A DNA stretch of 17,141 nucleotides from Chitinophagaceae bacterium (GTDB lineage: Bacteria > Bacteroidota > Bacteroidia > Chitinophagales > Chitinophagaceae). Position numbers and translations under genes: made by a program. Below are positions 6,548 to 14,500 of this stretch, in pieces. The stretch lies in NCBI GenBank assembly GCA_016786525.1, contig JAEUVW010000247.1, positions 1 through 17,141 of the forward strand, in the 5' to 3' direction. Under the pieces are notes generated by a model. The model worked only from the letters and a program-made list of their open reading frames with translations, had not been told where the DNA came from and did not search any database. Position 1 is the first letter of the stretch, and every line of letters starts with the position of its first letter.

Positions 6548-8761
6548 ATGAAGATAGCGATCAGCGGATTATTACTGGCTTTACTGATACCCTGCGCCGG
6601 AGTATGGGCGCAGAAACACAAAGACAAGGATGATAAGAAAAAGAATAAGGAGCTATCCATCTATGATGTGGATACCCTGATCAACCCTGTGCCGATGCAG
6701 CGAAGCCTGTTTTTTGATAAGGTAAAAAAGCAGCAGCGCCGTGCCGATGCTTCAGACGGTAAGGTGGACAACTACATCAATTACAATAATGACCCGGAAG
6801 CCAGCCGGGTCCTCACCACTTCTCTGCTGACGGATGTCAGCCGTATCCAGATCATGATCGAAAACCTGCCGATCGAGGATAAGTTCGTGGAAAACCAGAC
6901 TAAGCTGGGCTACCACCGTTCGCTGGAAAATATATTGGTCCAGTTCAACAACGATAGAAAGTTTGAAGTTTCCTACTACCGGAAGCTGGTCAACAATTTC
7001 CGCCAGATGGTGATCGCAAAATATGAAGGCACACTTTCTACCTTTGTAAAAAACAATGTAAACATCTACTCCCTGGGCAACAGCCAGCTGCTGAACGATG
7101 TGGACAAAGAATTTTTATGCGAAGAGATCGGCAAGCAGGATCCCACCCTGCTGATCAAAAAACTGTCTGAGTTTGCGAACAAACCCTGTGCCGACATTGT
7201 ACTGGCCGGGGCAGCGAGGGTAGTGCCCGATGAAGTATTCAACTATGCTTCCTCTACCAATATACCCATCCGGAATGCACTGGAGCGCAATAAAGACCCA
7301 TTGGTCAAGACGATTGTACGCATCTCCAAAGAGTCTAAGTCTCCGCTGAAAGCCAAGATTTTCCTGAACGATATTCATAACGGTAAGATGACGATTGCTG
7401 AAGCAGACCGCATTACGGCCAACCAGGATTCATTCTTCAAAAACCTGGTACGCCTGCGCATGGAAAAGCAGGAGCTGGGCAACACCAGCATCAACAGTGA
7501 GCTGGAATACCGCGCCCTGAGAGACTATGTGCGCGTAATGGACGAATTGCACGAAAAGCCGGAAGCCGTGCGTTTTAAATGCATTGAAAACCTGAGCCCC
7601 GAAGCGATTTACTACATTATCGTATACGGCCAGGACGAGATCTATACCAGTTCCTTTACCGGTGCCTTCAAGCGCCTGATGGAGAAAATGAAGCCATTGA
7701 AAGGCGATGAGTTTCTCGAAAAACTGAATTACGACAAATTCAGAACCTTTATCCGCATGAGTGCAGGCTTCAGCAGGCTGGACCAGTTCCTGGCAACGTT
7801 TACCGAAGAGAAAAAGAAAACGCTGATGAAAGATTTTGTCGCAAACCTGGACAAAGGAAAAGAAGATGACCTGGAGGATGCCGTAGATGTGGCGGATGCG
7901 TTTGGCAGTATTGAAGATACGGCACTGGCCAGCTTCCTCCGGCAGGAAGTAAAGGAGAATTACGAAAAGTCGTACGAGCGCAAAAGCCGCAAAGGACTGA
8001 AAGTATATGCCCTGCTGTCTACCCTGTTCGAAGGGACCAAAGACAGCGTGACCAACGAAGTGGCGGCAGAGCGTTCGAAAAAACTGAACCTGCCTCCCAT
8101 CAACTTTGTGCCTTATGCCAACCTCACCGACGACAGCCAGGCCGTGGTAGAACAGTTTTTCTTTTACGGGGATGAGGACGGTAAAATGTCCTACAACAGT
8201 TTCCTGACCAACTTTAAAGGGCCTAAATGGAAGATCAATACCAGCAAGTACTGGGTAACCATCACTTCTACCAGCGGTAAGCCTGTAGTGGTGTATGCCA
8301 ACCTGCCGCTCTCCGAACCGGAAGATGAAGAGGCCCAGAACGCCCTCAACAAGTATATGGATGATAATGGTATCCATGCCTCGGTGATCGTGCACAGGGG
8401 GCATAGTTATCACCTGCCTACCACACTGGAACGCCTGACCAACAGGACGAAAGTGGTCGTGCTGGGATCCTGCGGCGGCTACCACAATCTTTCTACGATC
8501 CTGACCAATTCACCCGATGCCCAGATCATCTCTACAAAGCAGACCGGGGCGATGGCGGTAAATGAGCCGATTTTGCGCGCCCTGAACGATAACCTCAGCG
8601 AAGGAACGGATGTGAACTGGGTGAACATGTGGAAGCGCCTGGGAGGAGAGTTTAAAGGAAAGACAACCGAAGCTACTTTCAAAGATTATGTACCGCCGCA
8701 CAAAAACCTGGGCGCCATTTTTATCAAAGCCTACAGGCGCCTTGATGCGGATAACGGCTAA
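6548..8761 (+). CDS. Exported protein of unknown function with helical N-terminal part and C-terminal caspase-fold-like (clan CD) domain
   Basis: The 737-residue product has a signal peptide (1-22, GVWAQ) followed by a lysine/aspartate-rich stretch (23-36). Residues about 50-520 are mostly charged, helix-rich segments that I cannot assign to a family. The C-terminal part (about 545-737) shows alternating beta and alpha segments: GKPVVVYANLP, then ASVIVHRGHSYH (His616, His619), then TKVVVLGSCGGY (Cys642), then AQIISTKQTGAM. A hydrophobic strand ending in G-H, followed about 20 residues later by a hydrophobic strand ending in a Cys, is the arrangement of the catalytic His/Cys dyad in caspase-fold peptidases and CHAT domains. 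This suggests a periplasmic or surface cysteine peptidase or a pseudo-enzyme. The substrate is unknown. It has its own promoter candidate, and no terminator is visible after it. The open reading frame is certain; the fold call is an inference from motifs. Confidence 0.75.
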   Translation: MKIAISGLLLALLIPCAGVWAQKHKDKDDKKKNKELSIYDVDTLINPVPMQRSLFFDKVKKQQRRADASDGKVDNYINYNNDPEASRVLTTSLLTDVSRIQIMIENLPIEDKFVENQTKLGYHRSLENILVQFNNDRKFEVSYYRKLVNNFRQMVIAKYEGTLSTFVKNNVNIYSLGNSQLLNDVDKEFLCEEIGKQDPTLLIKKLSEFANKPCADIVLAGAARVVPDEVFNYASSTNIPIRNALERNKDPLVKTIVRISKESKSPLKAKIFLNDIHNGKMTIAEADRITANQDSFFKNLVRLRMEKQELGNTSINSELEYRALRDYVRVMDELHEKPEAVRFKCIENLSPEAIYYIIVYGQDEIYTSSFTGAFKRLMEKMKPLKGDEFLEKLNYDKFRTFIRMSAGFSRLDQFLATFTEEKKKTLMKDFVANLDKGKEDDLEDAVDVADAFGSIEDTALASFLRQEVKENYEKSYERKSRKGLKVYALLSTLFEGTKDSVTNEVAAERSKKLNLPPINFVPYANLTDDSQAVVEQFFFYGDEDGKMSYNSFLTNFKGPKWKINTSKYWVTITSTSGKPVVVYANLPLSEPEDEEAQNALNKYMDDNGIHASVIVHRGHSYHLPTTLERLTNRTKVVVLGSCGGYHNLSTILTNSPDAQIISTKQTGAMAVNEPILRALNDNLSEGTDVNWVNMWKRLGGEFKGKTTEATFKDYVPPHKNLGAIFIKAYRRLDADNG

Positions 8762-8821
8762 AACAGAGTACAGGTTACCGCTGACATACCATTGAACTGG
8801 CGCTGCAAACGTCTTTTGTAT

Positions 8822-8829
8822 TACATTTG
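8822..8829 (+). promoter_or_regulatory. Candidate -7 element for the OB-fold/cytochrome/YceI/DUF5777 operon
   Basis: TACATTTG matches TAnnTTTG exactly and lies 17 nt before the ATG at 8847, which would give a very short leader of about 10 nt. The -33 region is unclear. The preceding gene lacks a visible terminator, so read-through could also feed this operon. Confidence 0.4.
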
Positions 8830-8846
8830 GATGACAAATTGATTAT

Positions 8847-9248
8847 ATGAAGAAATTCATCGCTATAATTATTGTGCTTGCTGCGATTGCCGGAGCTGTG
8901 TACTACTTCGTGATCAACAAGCCGCATAGGGATGTGAATGATGAAGCAGCCATAGAGATTGCTGCACCGCAATTGTTTGCGGAATTTACAGCCAACGAAG
9001 CAGAGGCCAATAAAAAGTACCTCAATAAGGCAATACTGGTCAGCGGCATTGTCAGCGCGGTTGAAGAAAACCAGGACAAGCAGAAATATATGATCCTGCA
9101 AACGGACGATGCGCTGAACGGTGTGATGTGTACCATGCGCAGCAACGACTTTAGCACAAAAACAGGAGACCAGGTTTCCGTAAAAGGTTTCTGCAGCGGC
9201 TTTGTCGGCGACGTCAAGCTTACAGACTGCGTACTGAATCCGCAATAA
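8847..9248 (+). CDS. Membrane-anchored OB-fold (tRNA_anti-like) protein
   Basis: The 133-residue protein has one N-terminal hydrophobic segment (about 4-23, FIAIIIVLAAIAGAVYYFVI) that would act as an inner-membrane anchor or uncleaved signal, followed by an exported domain. Residues about 40-133 match the tRNA_anti-like OB-fold family (PF12869): NKKYLNKAILVSGIVSAVEE, YMILQTDDALNGVMCTM, GDQVSVKGFCSGFVGDVKL and a final DCVL. Despite the name, family members of this kind are exported and have no demonstrated nucleic-acid role. It is the first of four closely spaced genes (25 nt to the next) that all encode envelope proteins, so a shared envelope function is likely but unknown. Confidence 0.8.
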   Translation: MKKFIAIIIVLAAIAGAVYYFVINKPHRDVNDEAAIEIAAPQLFAEFTANEAEANKKYLNKAILVSGIVSAVEENQDKQKYMILQTDDALNGVMCTMRSNDFSTKTGDQVSVKGFCSGFVGDVKLTDCVLNPQ

Positions 9249-9273
9249 TTTTTTATCAGCATATACTCATCAG

Positions 9274-9654
9274 ATGATTTCAACGAAACGCATTTTCCGC
9301 TTTATAGTGTGCCCCTCGGCAGCCGTCCTGCTTCTATCGCAGGCAGCCTGCTACAAAGACAGCAAAGAAGCCATGTTCCCGGCTACGGGCTGCGATACCA
9401 CTACCGTCACCTGGACGAAAGATATCCAGCCTATCGTAAACAACTCCTGTACGGCCAGCGGCTGCCACGATGCCAGGAGCCAGTCCGGCGGCTATGCCCT
9501 GAATACATACGAAGGCGTAAAAACAATCGTGGACAATACCCGCTTTCTTGCCGTAATAGAAGCCGGCACCATGCCTAAGAGTGCTCCAAAACTGGACGAT
9601 TGTACCATCAATAAAATAAAGCGCTGGATCCATACCGGTGCCGAACAGAATTAA
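9274..9654 (+). CDS. Small c-type-cytochrome-like lipoprotein with a CX4CH motif
   Basis: The 126-residue product has a lipoprotein-like signal ending LLLSQAAC (Cys26). The mature part contains TWTKDIQPIVNNSC, then C59-TASG-C64-H65, and later EAGTMPKS with Met100. This is the layout of the small Bacteroidota cytochrome c domains (ikDIqPIf..C..CH...GTMP). The haem site is CX4CH instead of the usual CX2CH; such spacing occurs in this lineage, but haem attachment is not proven by sequence. Cys40 and Cys110 could form a disulphide. The protein would sit in the periplasm on a membrane and take part in electron transfer or sensing. It lies 25 nt after the OB-fold gene and 21 nt before the YceI-like gene. 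Confidence 0.75.
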   Translation: MISTKRIFRFIVCPSAAVLLLSQAACYKDSKEAMFPATGCDTTTVTWTKDIQPIVNNSCTASGCHDARSQSGGYALNTYEGVKTIVDNTRFLAVIEAGTMPKSAPKLDDCTINKIKRWIHTGAEQN

Positions 9655-9675
9655 GTATCGCTAAAAATATTTTTT

Positions 9676-10212
9676 ATGAAAAAAGTACTGTTTACAGCTG
9701 CCGTCGCCTGCCTCGCTTTGCAGGCCTCCGCGCAGAAATTCATGACACGCAGCGGAAAGATCAGCTTTTTCTCTACTACGCCTATTGAGAACATCGAAGC
9801 CTTCAACAACGAAGTGGCGGCCGCGGTGAATACCGCCAGCGGCGATGTGGTGTTCCAGGTGCCGGTCAAGAGCTTTAAGTTTGAAAAGCAGCTGATGCAG
9901 GAGCACTTTAATGAAAGCTACATGGAGTCTGACAAATTCCCCAAAGCGGAGTTCAAAGGCAAAATGAACCCTGCCGCTTTCACCAAAGACGGTACTTATA
10001 AAACGACCGTTAACGGCAAATTGACCATTCATGGCGTCACCAAAGACGTACAGATTCCCGGCACCATTATCGTAAAAGGTTCAGAACTGACACTGAATAC
10101 TAAATTTAACGTGGCCACTGCGGATTACAATATCCAGATCCCCGCTGTAGCAAAAGGAAAGATCGCCAACCAGATAGAAGTAACCGTTAACTCTGTTTTG
10201 AAAAAAGCTTAG
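9676..10212 (+). CDS. YceI family periplasmic protein
   Basis: The 178-residue protein has a cleavable signal peptide (1-19, LQASAQ) and the YceI lipocalin-like beta-barrel pattern: KISFFSTTPIENIEAFNNEV, a central MESDKFPKAEFKG, TVNGKLTIHGVTKDVQIPG and a final strand QIEVTVNSVL. The length is close to the usual 170-190 residues. YceI barrels bind isoprenoid-like or other hydrophobic molecules in characterised cases; the ligand here cannot be read from sequence. In Bacteroidota, YceI genes are often next to small cytochromes and DUF5777 barrels, as here, which suggests a redox or quinone-related envelope role (inference). It is third in the operon, with 28 nt to the next gene. Confidence 0.9.
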   Translation: MKKVLFTAAVACLALQASAQKFMTRSGKISFFSTTPIENIEAFNNEVAAAVNTASGDVVFQVPVKSFKFEKQLMQEHFNESYMESDKFPKAEFKGKMNPAAFTKDGTYKTTVNGKLTIHGVTKDVQIPGTIIVKGSELTLNTKFNVATADYNIQIPAVAKGKIANQIEVTVNSVLKKA

Positions 10213-10240
10213 ACCCTTCCATACTCTCAACCCACCGCGT

Positions 10241-11191
10241 ATGCGCACAACCTTTACAAAATTGAATGCAGGGATAAGCCTGCTGTTGCTTTCGTCTTTT
10301 TCTGCTGTTGCACAAACAGATACCAGCGATCTGAGCAGCATGCTCGACAACAACCCGGACAAAGCGGCAAAAGAATATACCTATGGAGCCTTTAAGACCA
10401 CGAGGGTCATCAATAGCCACAGCATTGAAAATACCGCTAAGGGTACACTTGATTTTAAAATATCCCACCGTTTCAGTTCTATGAGCGGCGGTATCCACGA
10501 ATTTTTCGGCCTGGACGGGGCTACGATCCGCCTCGGCCTGGACTATGGCGTGACCAACTGGCTTACCGTAGGGGTGGGCAGAAGCTCCCTGTACAAAGAG
10601 TATGACGGCTATGTAAAGGCCAAACTGCTGCGCCAGACCGTACACAATGAAATGCCCTTGAGTGTAAGCTATGTGGGGGGGATGTCCTTAACCTCCATGT
10701 CAGCACCTTTGCTGCTGGGCAGACCACTGGTGTCGCCGGAGAAATACCAATTCAGCAACCGCCTGTTTTTCTTCAACCAATTGCTCATAGCGCGCAAACT
10801 CAGCAATACCTTTACCGTGCAGCTGATGCCAACGCATGTGCATTACAACTTTGTCAACACCATCGCCGAGCCCAATGATATCTACGCCCTGGGCGCTGCG
10901 GGCCGCATTAAACTCAGCCGCAGAACGACTTTGAACCTGGAGTATTTCTACCAGTTCAACCAGCTGACCGGCACCACCAATTCACTGAGCGTAGGCTTCG
11001 ATATCGAGACGGGCGGGCACGTGTTCCAGTTGCATTTCACCAACTCCAATGGTATGACCGAGCGTACCTTTGTCGGCCAGACCCACGATAAATGGGAAGA
11101 CGGGCATTTCCGCTTCGGCTTCAACATTGCCCGTGTCTTTACCATAGTGAAACCTAAAGATTTCGAAAACTCCAGGAATAAAATCTGGTAG
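10241..11191 (+). CDS. DUF5777 family outer-membrane beta-barrel protein
   Basis: The 316-residue product begins with a signal peptide (about 1-24, SAVAQ) and continues with amphipathic strands typical of an outer-membrane barrel: KGTLDFKISHRF, ATIRLGLDYGVTNWLTVGVG, LSVSYVGGMSL, RTTLNLEYFYQF, NSLSVGFDIETGG and HVFQLHFTNSNGMTERTF. It matches the DUF5777 family, whose function is not established. It is the last gene of the four-gene unit that starts at 8847 and is followed by a strong intrinsic terminator at 11219. It could serve as a pore or outer-membrane partner for the periplasmic YceI and cytochrome-like proteins, but that is only context. Confidence 0.82.
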   Translation: MRTTFTKLNAGISLLLLSSFSAVAQTDTSDLSSMLDNNPDKAAKEYTYGAFKTTRVINSHSIENTAKGTLDFKISHRFSSMSGGIHEFFGLDGATIRLGLDYGVTNWLTVGVGRSSLYKEYDGYVKAKLLRQTVHNEMPLSVSYVGGMSLTSMSAPLLLGRPLVSPEKYQFSNRLFFFNQLLIARKLSNTFTVQLMPTHVHYNFVNTIAEPNDIYALGAAGRIKLSRRTTLNLEYFYQFNQLTGTTNSLSVGFDIETGGHVFQLHFTNSNGMTERTFVGQTHDKWEDGHFRFGFNIARVFTIVKPKDFENSRNKIW

Positions 11192-11218
11192 CATATTCCG
11201 ATACCCGTAGCAAAGATC

Positions 11219-11245
11219 AGCAGGCCGTTCAGGTCTGCTTTTTTT
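11219..11245 (+). terminator. Intrinsic terminator after the DUF5777 gene
   Basis: AGCAGGCC pairs with GGTCTGCT (8 bp including one G-T) around loop GTTCA and runs into seven T residues. It lies 28 nt after the stop codon at 11191 and ends the four-gene operon before the nrdJ upstream region. Confidence 0.9.
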
Positions 11246-11332
11246 ATGTATTTCAATTTGAATGTCAATTAATTGTTGTTTTTATGGGTGTTCAGGGAGT
11301 GCTTAAATATTGGGTTATTTTAAGGTTTATTT

Positions 11333-11395
11333 TGTAAGCCGGGTTGTATCTTTATAGACTGTAAATTTTCATCGGGGCCATCAGAGCGGCTTACA
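11333..11395 (+). repeat. Perfect 9-bp inverted repeat in the nrdJ leader
   Basis: TGTAAGCCG (11333-11341) and CGGCTTACA (11387-11395) are perfect inverted copies 45 nt apart. If transcribed they would close a large stem-loop directly upstream of the DnaA-box-like sites. No T-run follows, so it is not a terminator. Function unknown. Confidence 0.6.
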
Positions 11396-11399
11396 GGGG

Positions 11400-11421
11400 T
11401 TATCCACAGGTCTGTGTATAG
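11400..11421 (+). promoter_or_regulatory. Pair of inverted DnaA-box-like sites upstream of nrdJ
   Basis: TTATCCACA (11400-11408) is a perfect match to TTATNCACA. TGTGTATAG (11413-11421) is the inverted complement CTATACACA, 8 of 9 matching. The two are 4 nt apart, about 87-108 nt before the nrdJ start. DnaA regulates the class I nrd operon in E. coli; regulation here is inferred. The imperfect palindrome could instead be the site of another regulator. Confidence 0.5.
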
Positions 11422-11507
11422 AAAGCGCTTGTGCCTGAAAAAGTTTTGAAATAATTTCGTTTTCCACTCCAAAAGATGGCCTAACCGCTAAAAACTGACC
11501 ACATAAT

Positions 11508-14500
11508 ATGACTGATAAAAAGAACACTAAAGGACTGACCTTTAAAAGACAGTATACCAACGATGAGGTCAATGTTTTTGACCTCTTCAAATACGATTAC
11601 CGGAGTTCCGTGATCCGCAACCCGAACGGTGAAAAGGTATTCGAAATGACCGATGTCGAAGTGCCGGAGCATTGGTCGCAGATCGCTACGGATATCCTGG
11701 CGCAAAAGTATTTCCGCAAGGCAGGCGTACCGCAGGCCGACGGATCCTCCGGTCGTGAAACCTCTGTAAAGCAAGTAGCGCACAGGCTGGCCGACTGCTG
11801 GCGCAGCTGGGGATTTCAATACGGCTACTTTGCCAGCGAGTACGACGCCCAGGTGTTTTACGATGAGCTGGTCTACAGCATCCTGCACCAGAGCTGCGCG
11901 CCCAATTCTCCCCAGTGGTTCAATACCGGCCTGTTCAATACCTATGGCATCAACGGTAAAGCACAGGGACACTACTACGTAGACCCAATAACGGGCAAAC
12001 TGGAGCGCTCTACCAATGCTTATGAAAGACCCCAACCCCATGCCTGCTTTATCCTCAGCGTAGAAGACGACCTGGTCAATGAAGGCGGCATCATGGACCT
12101 GTGGGTGCGTGAAGCACGTATCTTCAAATACGGCAGCGGCGTAGGCACCAACTATTCCAATATCCGCGCCGAAGGCGAAAAGCTCAGTGGCGGCGGTACC
12201 TCCAGCGGCCTGATGAGCTTCCTGAAGATCGGCGACCGCTCTGCGGGGGCCATCAAAAGCGGTGGCACCACCCGTCGTGCAGCCAAAATGGTTTGCCTGG
12301 ACCTGGACCATCCCGAAGTACTGGACTTTATCGACTGGAAAGTAGAAGAAGAGAAAAAAGTGGCCGCGCTGATAGCTGCCGGTTATGCCAGCGACTACGA
12401 AGGAGAAGCCTATAAAACGGTGTCCGGCCAGAACTCCAACAACTCTGTGCGCATCCCGAATGAATTTTTCCGTCGCCTCGTCAATGGCGGTGATTGGGAA
12501 ATGACCGCCCGCAGCGACGGCAGGGTGATGCGCAAAGTGCCGGCAAAAGATGTGTGGGAAAAAATTTCCTACTCCGCCTGGCGCTGTGCCGACCCCGGTA
12601 CCCAATACGACACCACCATCAACGAATGGCATACCTGCCCAGAAGGCGGTGCGATCCGTGCCTCCAATCCCTGCTCGGAGTATATGTTCCTGGACAATAC
12701 GGCCTGCAACCTGGCTTCGCTGAACCTGCGCCGTTTCTTTAATGAAGAGACCGGAGTGTTTGATGTGCGCTCTTTTGAGTACATGACCCGCCTGTGGACC
12801 GTAGTGCTGGAGATTTCCGTACTGATGGCCCAGTTCCCCAGCCCGGAAGTAGCCCAGCTCAGCTACGATTACCGTACCCTGGGGCTTGGCTTCGCCAACC
12901 TGGGTTCTATGCTGATGGTCAGCGGTATCCCTTACGACAGTGAAGAAGGCCGTGCGATTGCAGGAGCGATCTCTGCGATTATGAATGGGGTTGCCTACAG
13001 CACATCCGCAGAAATGGCCGCCGCATTGGGCGCCTTCCCGCGCTACCAGGAAAACAGCCGGCACATGCTGCGCGTGATGCGCAACCACCGTGCTGCTGCG
13101 TATGATGCCGCTGATGCTTACGAAGGCCTGGAAACAAAGCCTGTGGGCATCAACGCCAAGTATTGCCCGGATTACCTGCTGTCTGCCGCTACGCGTGCAT
13201 GGGATACGGCTCTGCAAATGGGTGAGCAATACGGATACCGCAATGCGCAGGCTACCGTCATCGCACCTACCGGTACCATCGGCCTGGTGATGGATTGCGA
13301 TACCACGGGTGTAGAGCCGGACTTTGCGCTGGTCAAATTCAAGAAACTGTCTGGTGGCGGTTATTTCAAGATCATCAACCAGTCTATCCCCGCAGCACTG
13401 AAAAACCTGAAATACAACGAACAGGAAATCGATGCGATCGTAAAATATGCCAAAGGGCACGGTACTTTTGCCGGGGCGCCGTACATCAACCACCAGTCGC
13501 TCAGCGAAAAAGGGTTCATCGCAGACGAACTGAAAAAACTCGACAGCCTGGTAGAAAGTGCTTTCGAGATCGGCTTCGTCTTCAACGTGTACAACCTCGG
13601 CGAAGAATGCCTGCAACGCCTGGGCTTCAAACCGGAGCAGTACTACGATATGGAGTTTAACCTGCTCGAAGAACTGGGCTTTGGTGAAGAAGAGATCGAA
13701 GCGGCAAATGATTATGTCTGCGGTACGATGATGATGGAAGGTGCGCCTTTCCTGAAACCGGAGCATCTCCCCGTGTTCGATTGTGCGAATAAATGCGGCA
13801 AGAAAGGCGAACGCTACATCCATGCGCATGGACACATCCGCATGATGGCAGCCGTGCAGCCCTTCATTAGCGGCGCGATCTCCAAAACGATCAACCTGCC
13901 GAATGAAGCCACAGTAGAAGAAATCAAAGATTGCTATTACCTGAGCTGGCAGCTGGGCATCAAAGCCTGTGCTTTGTATCGCGATGGTTCGAAACTGAGC
14001 CAGCCCCTGAGCAACAAGAGCGATAAAAAGAAAAAAACAACAACAGAAGAAACAGAGGCGGCTACGGAAGAAGCACCTGCTGCAAGCCAGATCATCGACC
14101 TGGGCCAGCTGACCATCGATGAGCTGCTGGAAGAGGTAAACAAACGTGTACAGGCCAGCCCGGATACACAGCTCAAACGCCAGCTGAGCCGCATTGTCGA
14201 AAGGAAAACGCTGCCGGCAAAACGCAGGGGCTATACCTTCAAAAGCAAAGTGGGCGGTCAGGCCATCTTCCTGCGTACCGGCGAATACGGCGACCAGACC
14301 CTCGGCGAGATCTTTATCGATATGGCTAAAGAAGGAGCGACGATGCGCAGCCTGCTGAACAGCTTTGCGATAGCCGTTTCTGTAGGCTTACAGTATGGTG
14401 TGCCGCTGGAAGAATACGTAGACAAATTTGTCTTTACCCGCTTCGAACCCAGTGGTATGGTCGAGCACCCGAACATCAAAACAGCTACCTCCGTACTGGA

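Larger units (their letters stand above)
11246..11507 (+). promoter_or_regulatory. nrdJ upstream region
   Basis: About 260 gene-free, AT-rich bases lead into nrdJ. I see two short palindromes (TTCAATTTGAA at 11252-11262, CAATTAATTG at 11266-11275), a 9-bp inverted repeat at 11333/11395 and DnaA-box-like sequences at 11400-11421. No exact TAnnTTTG is present; the nearest is TAAATTTT at 11362-11369, so the promoter is unresolved. There is no B12 box or other cobalamin-riboswitch motif, and I recognise no NrdR box pair. Confidence 0.6.

Noticed and set aside
11400..11421. Replication origin
   Set aside because: Only two DnaA-like boxes are present, with no dnaA, dnaN or unwinding-element array nearby; a regulatory site is more likely.
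11246..11507. Cobalamin riboswitch in front of nrdJ
   Set aside because: No B12 box or GGTGCAAATCC-type core is present, and repression by B12 would make little sense for a B12-dependent enzyme.
11481..13835. 784-codon open frame on the minus strand, antisense to nrdJ
   Set aside because: It lies opposite strongly conserved nrdJ coding sequence, its translation shows no domain or signal, and long antisense frames are expected from the codon bias of the real gene.
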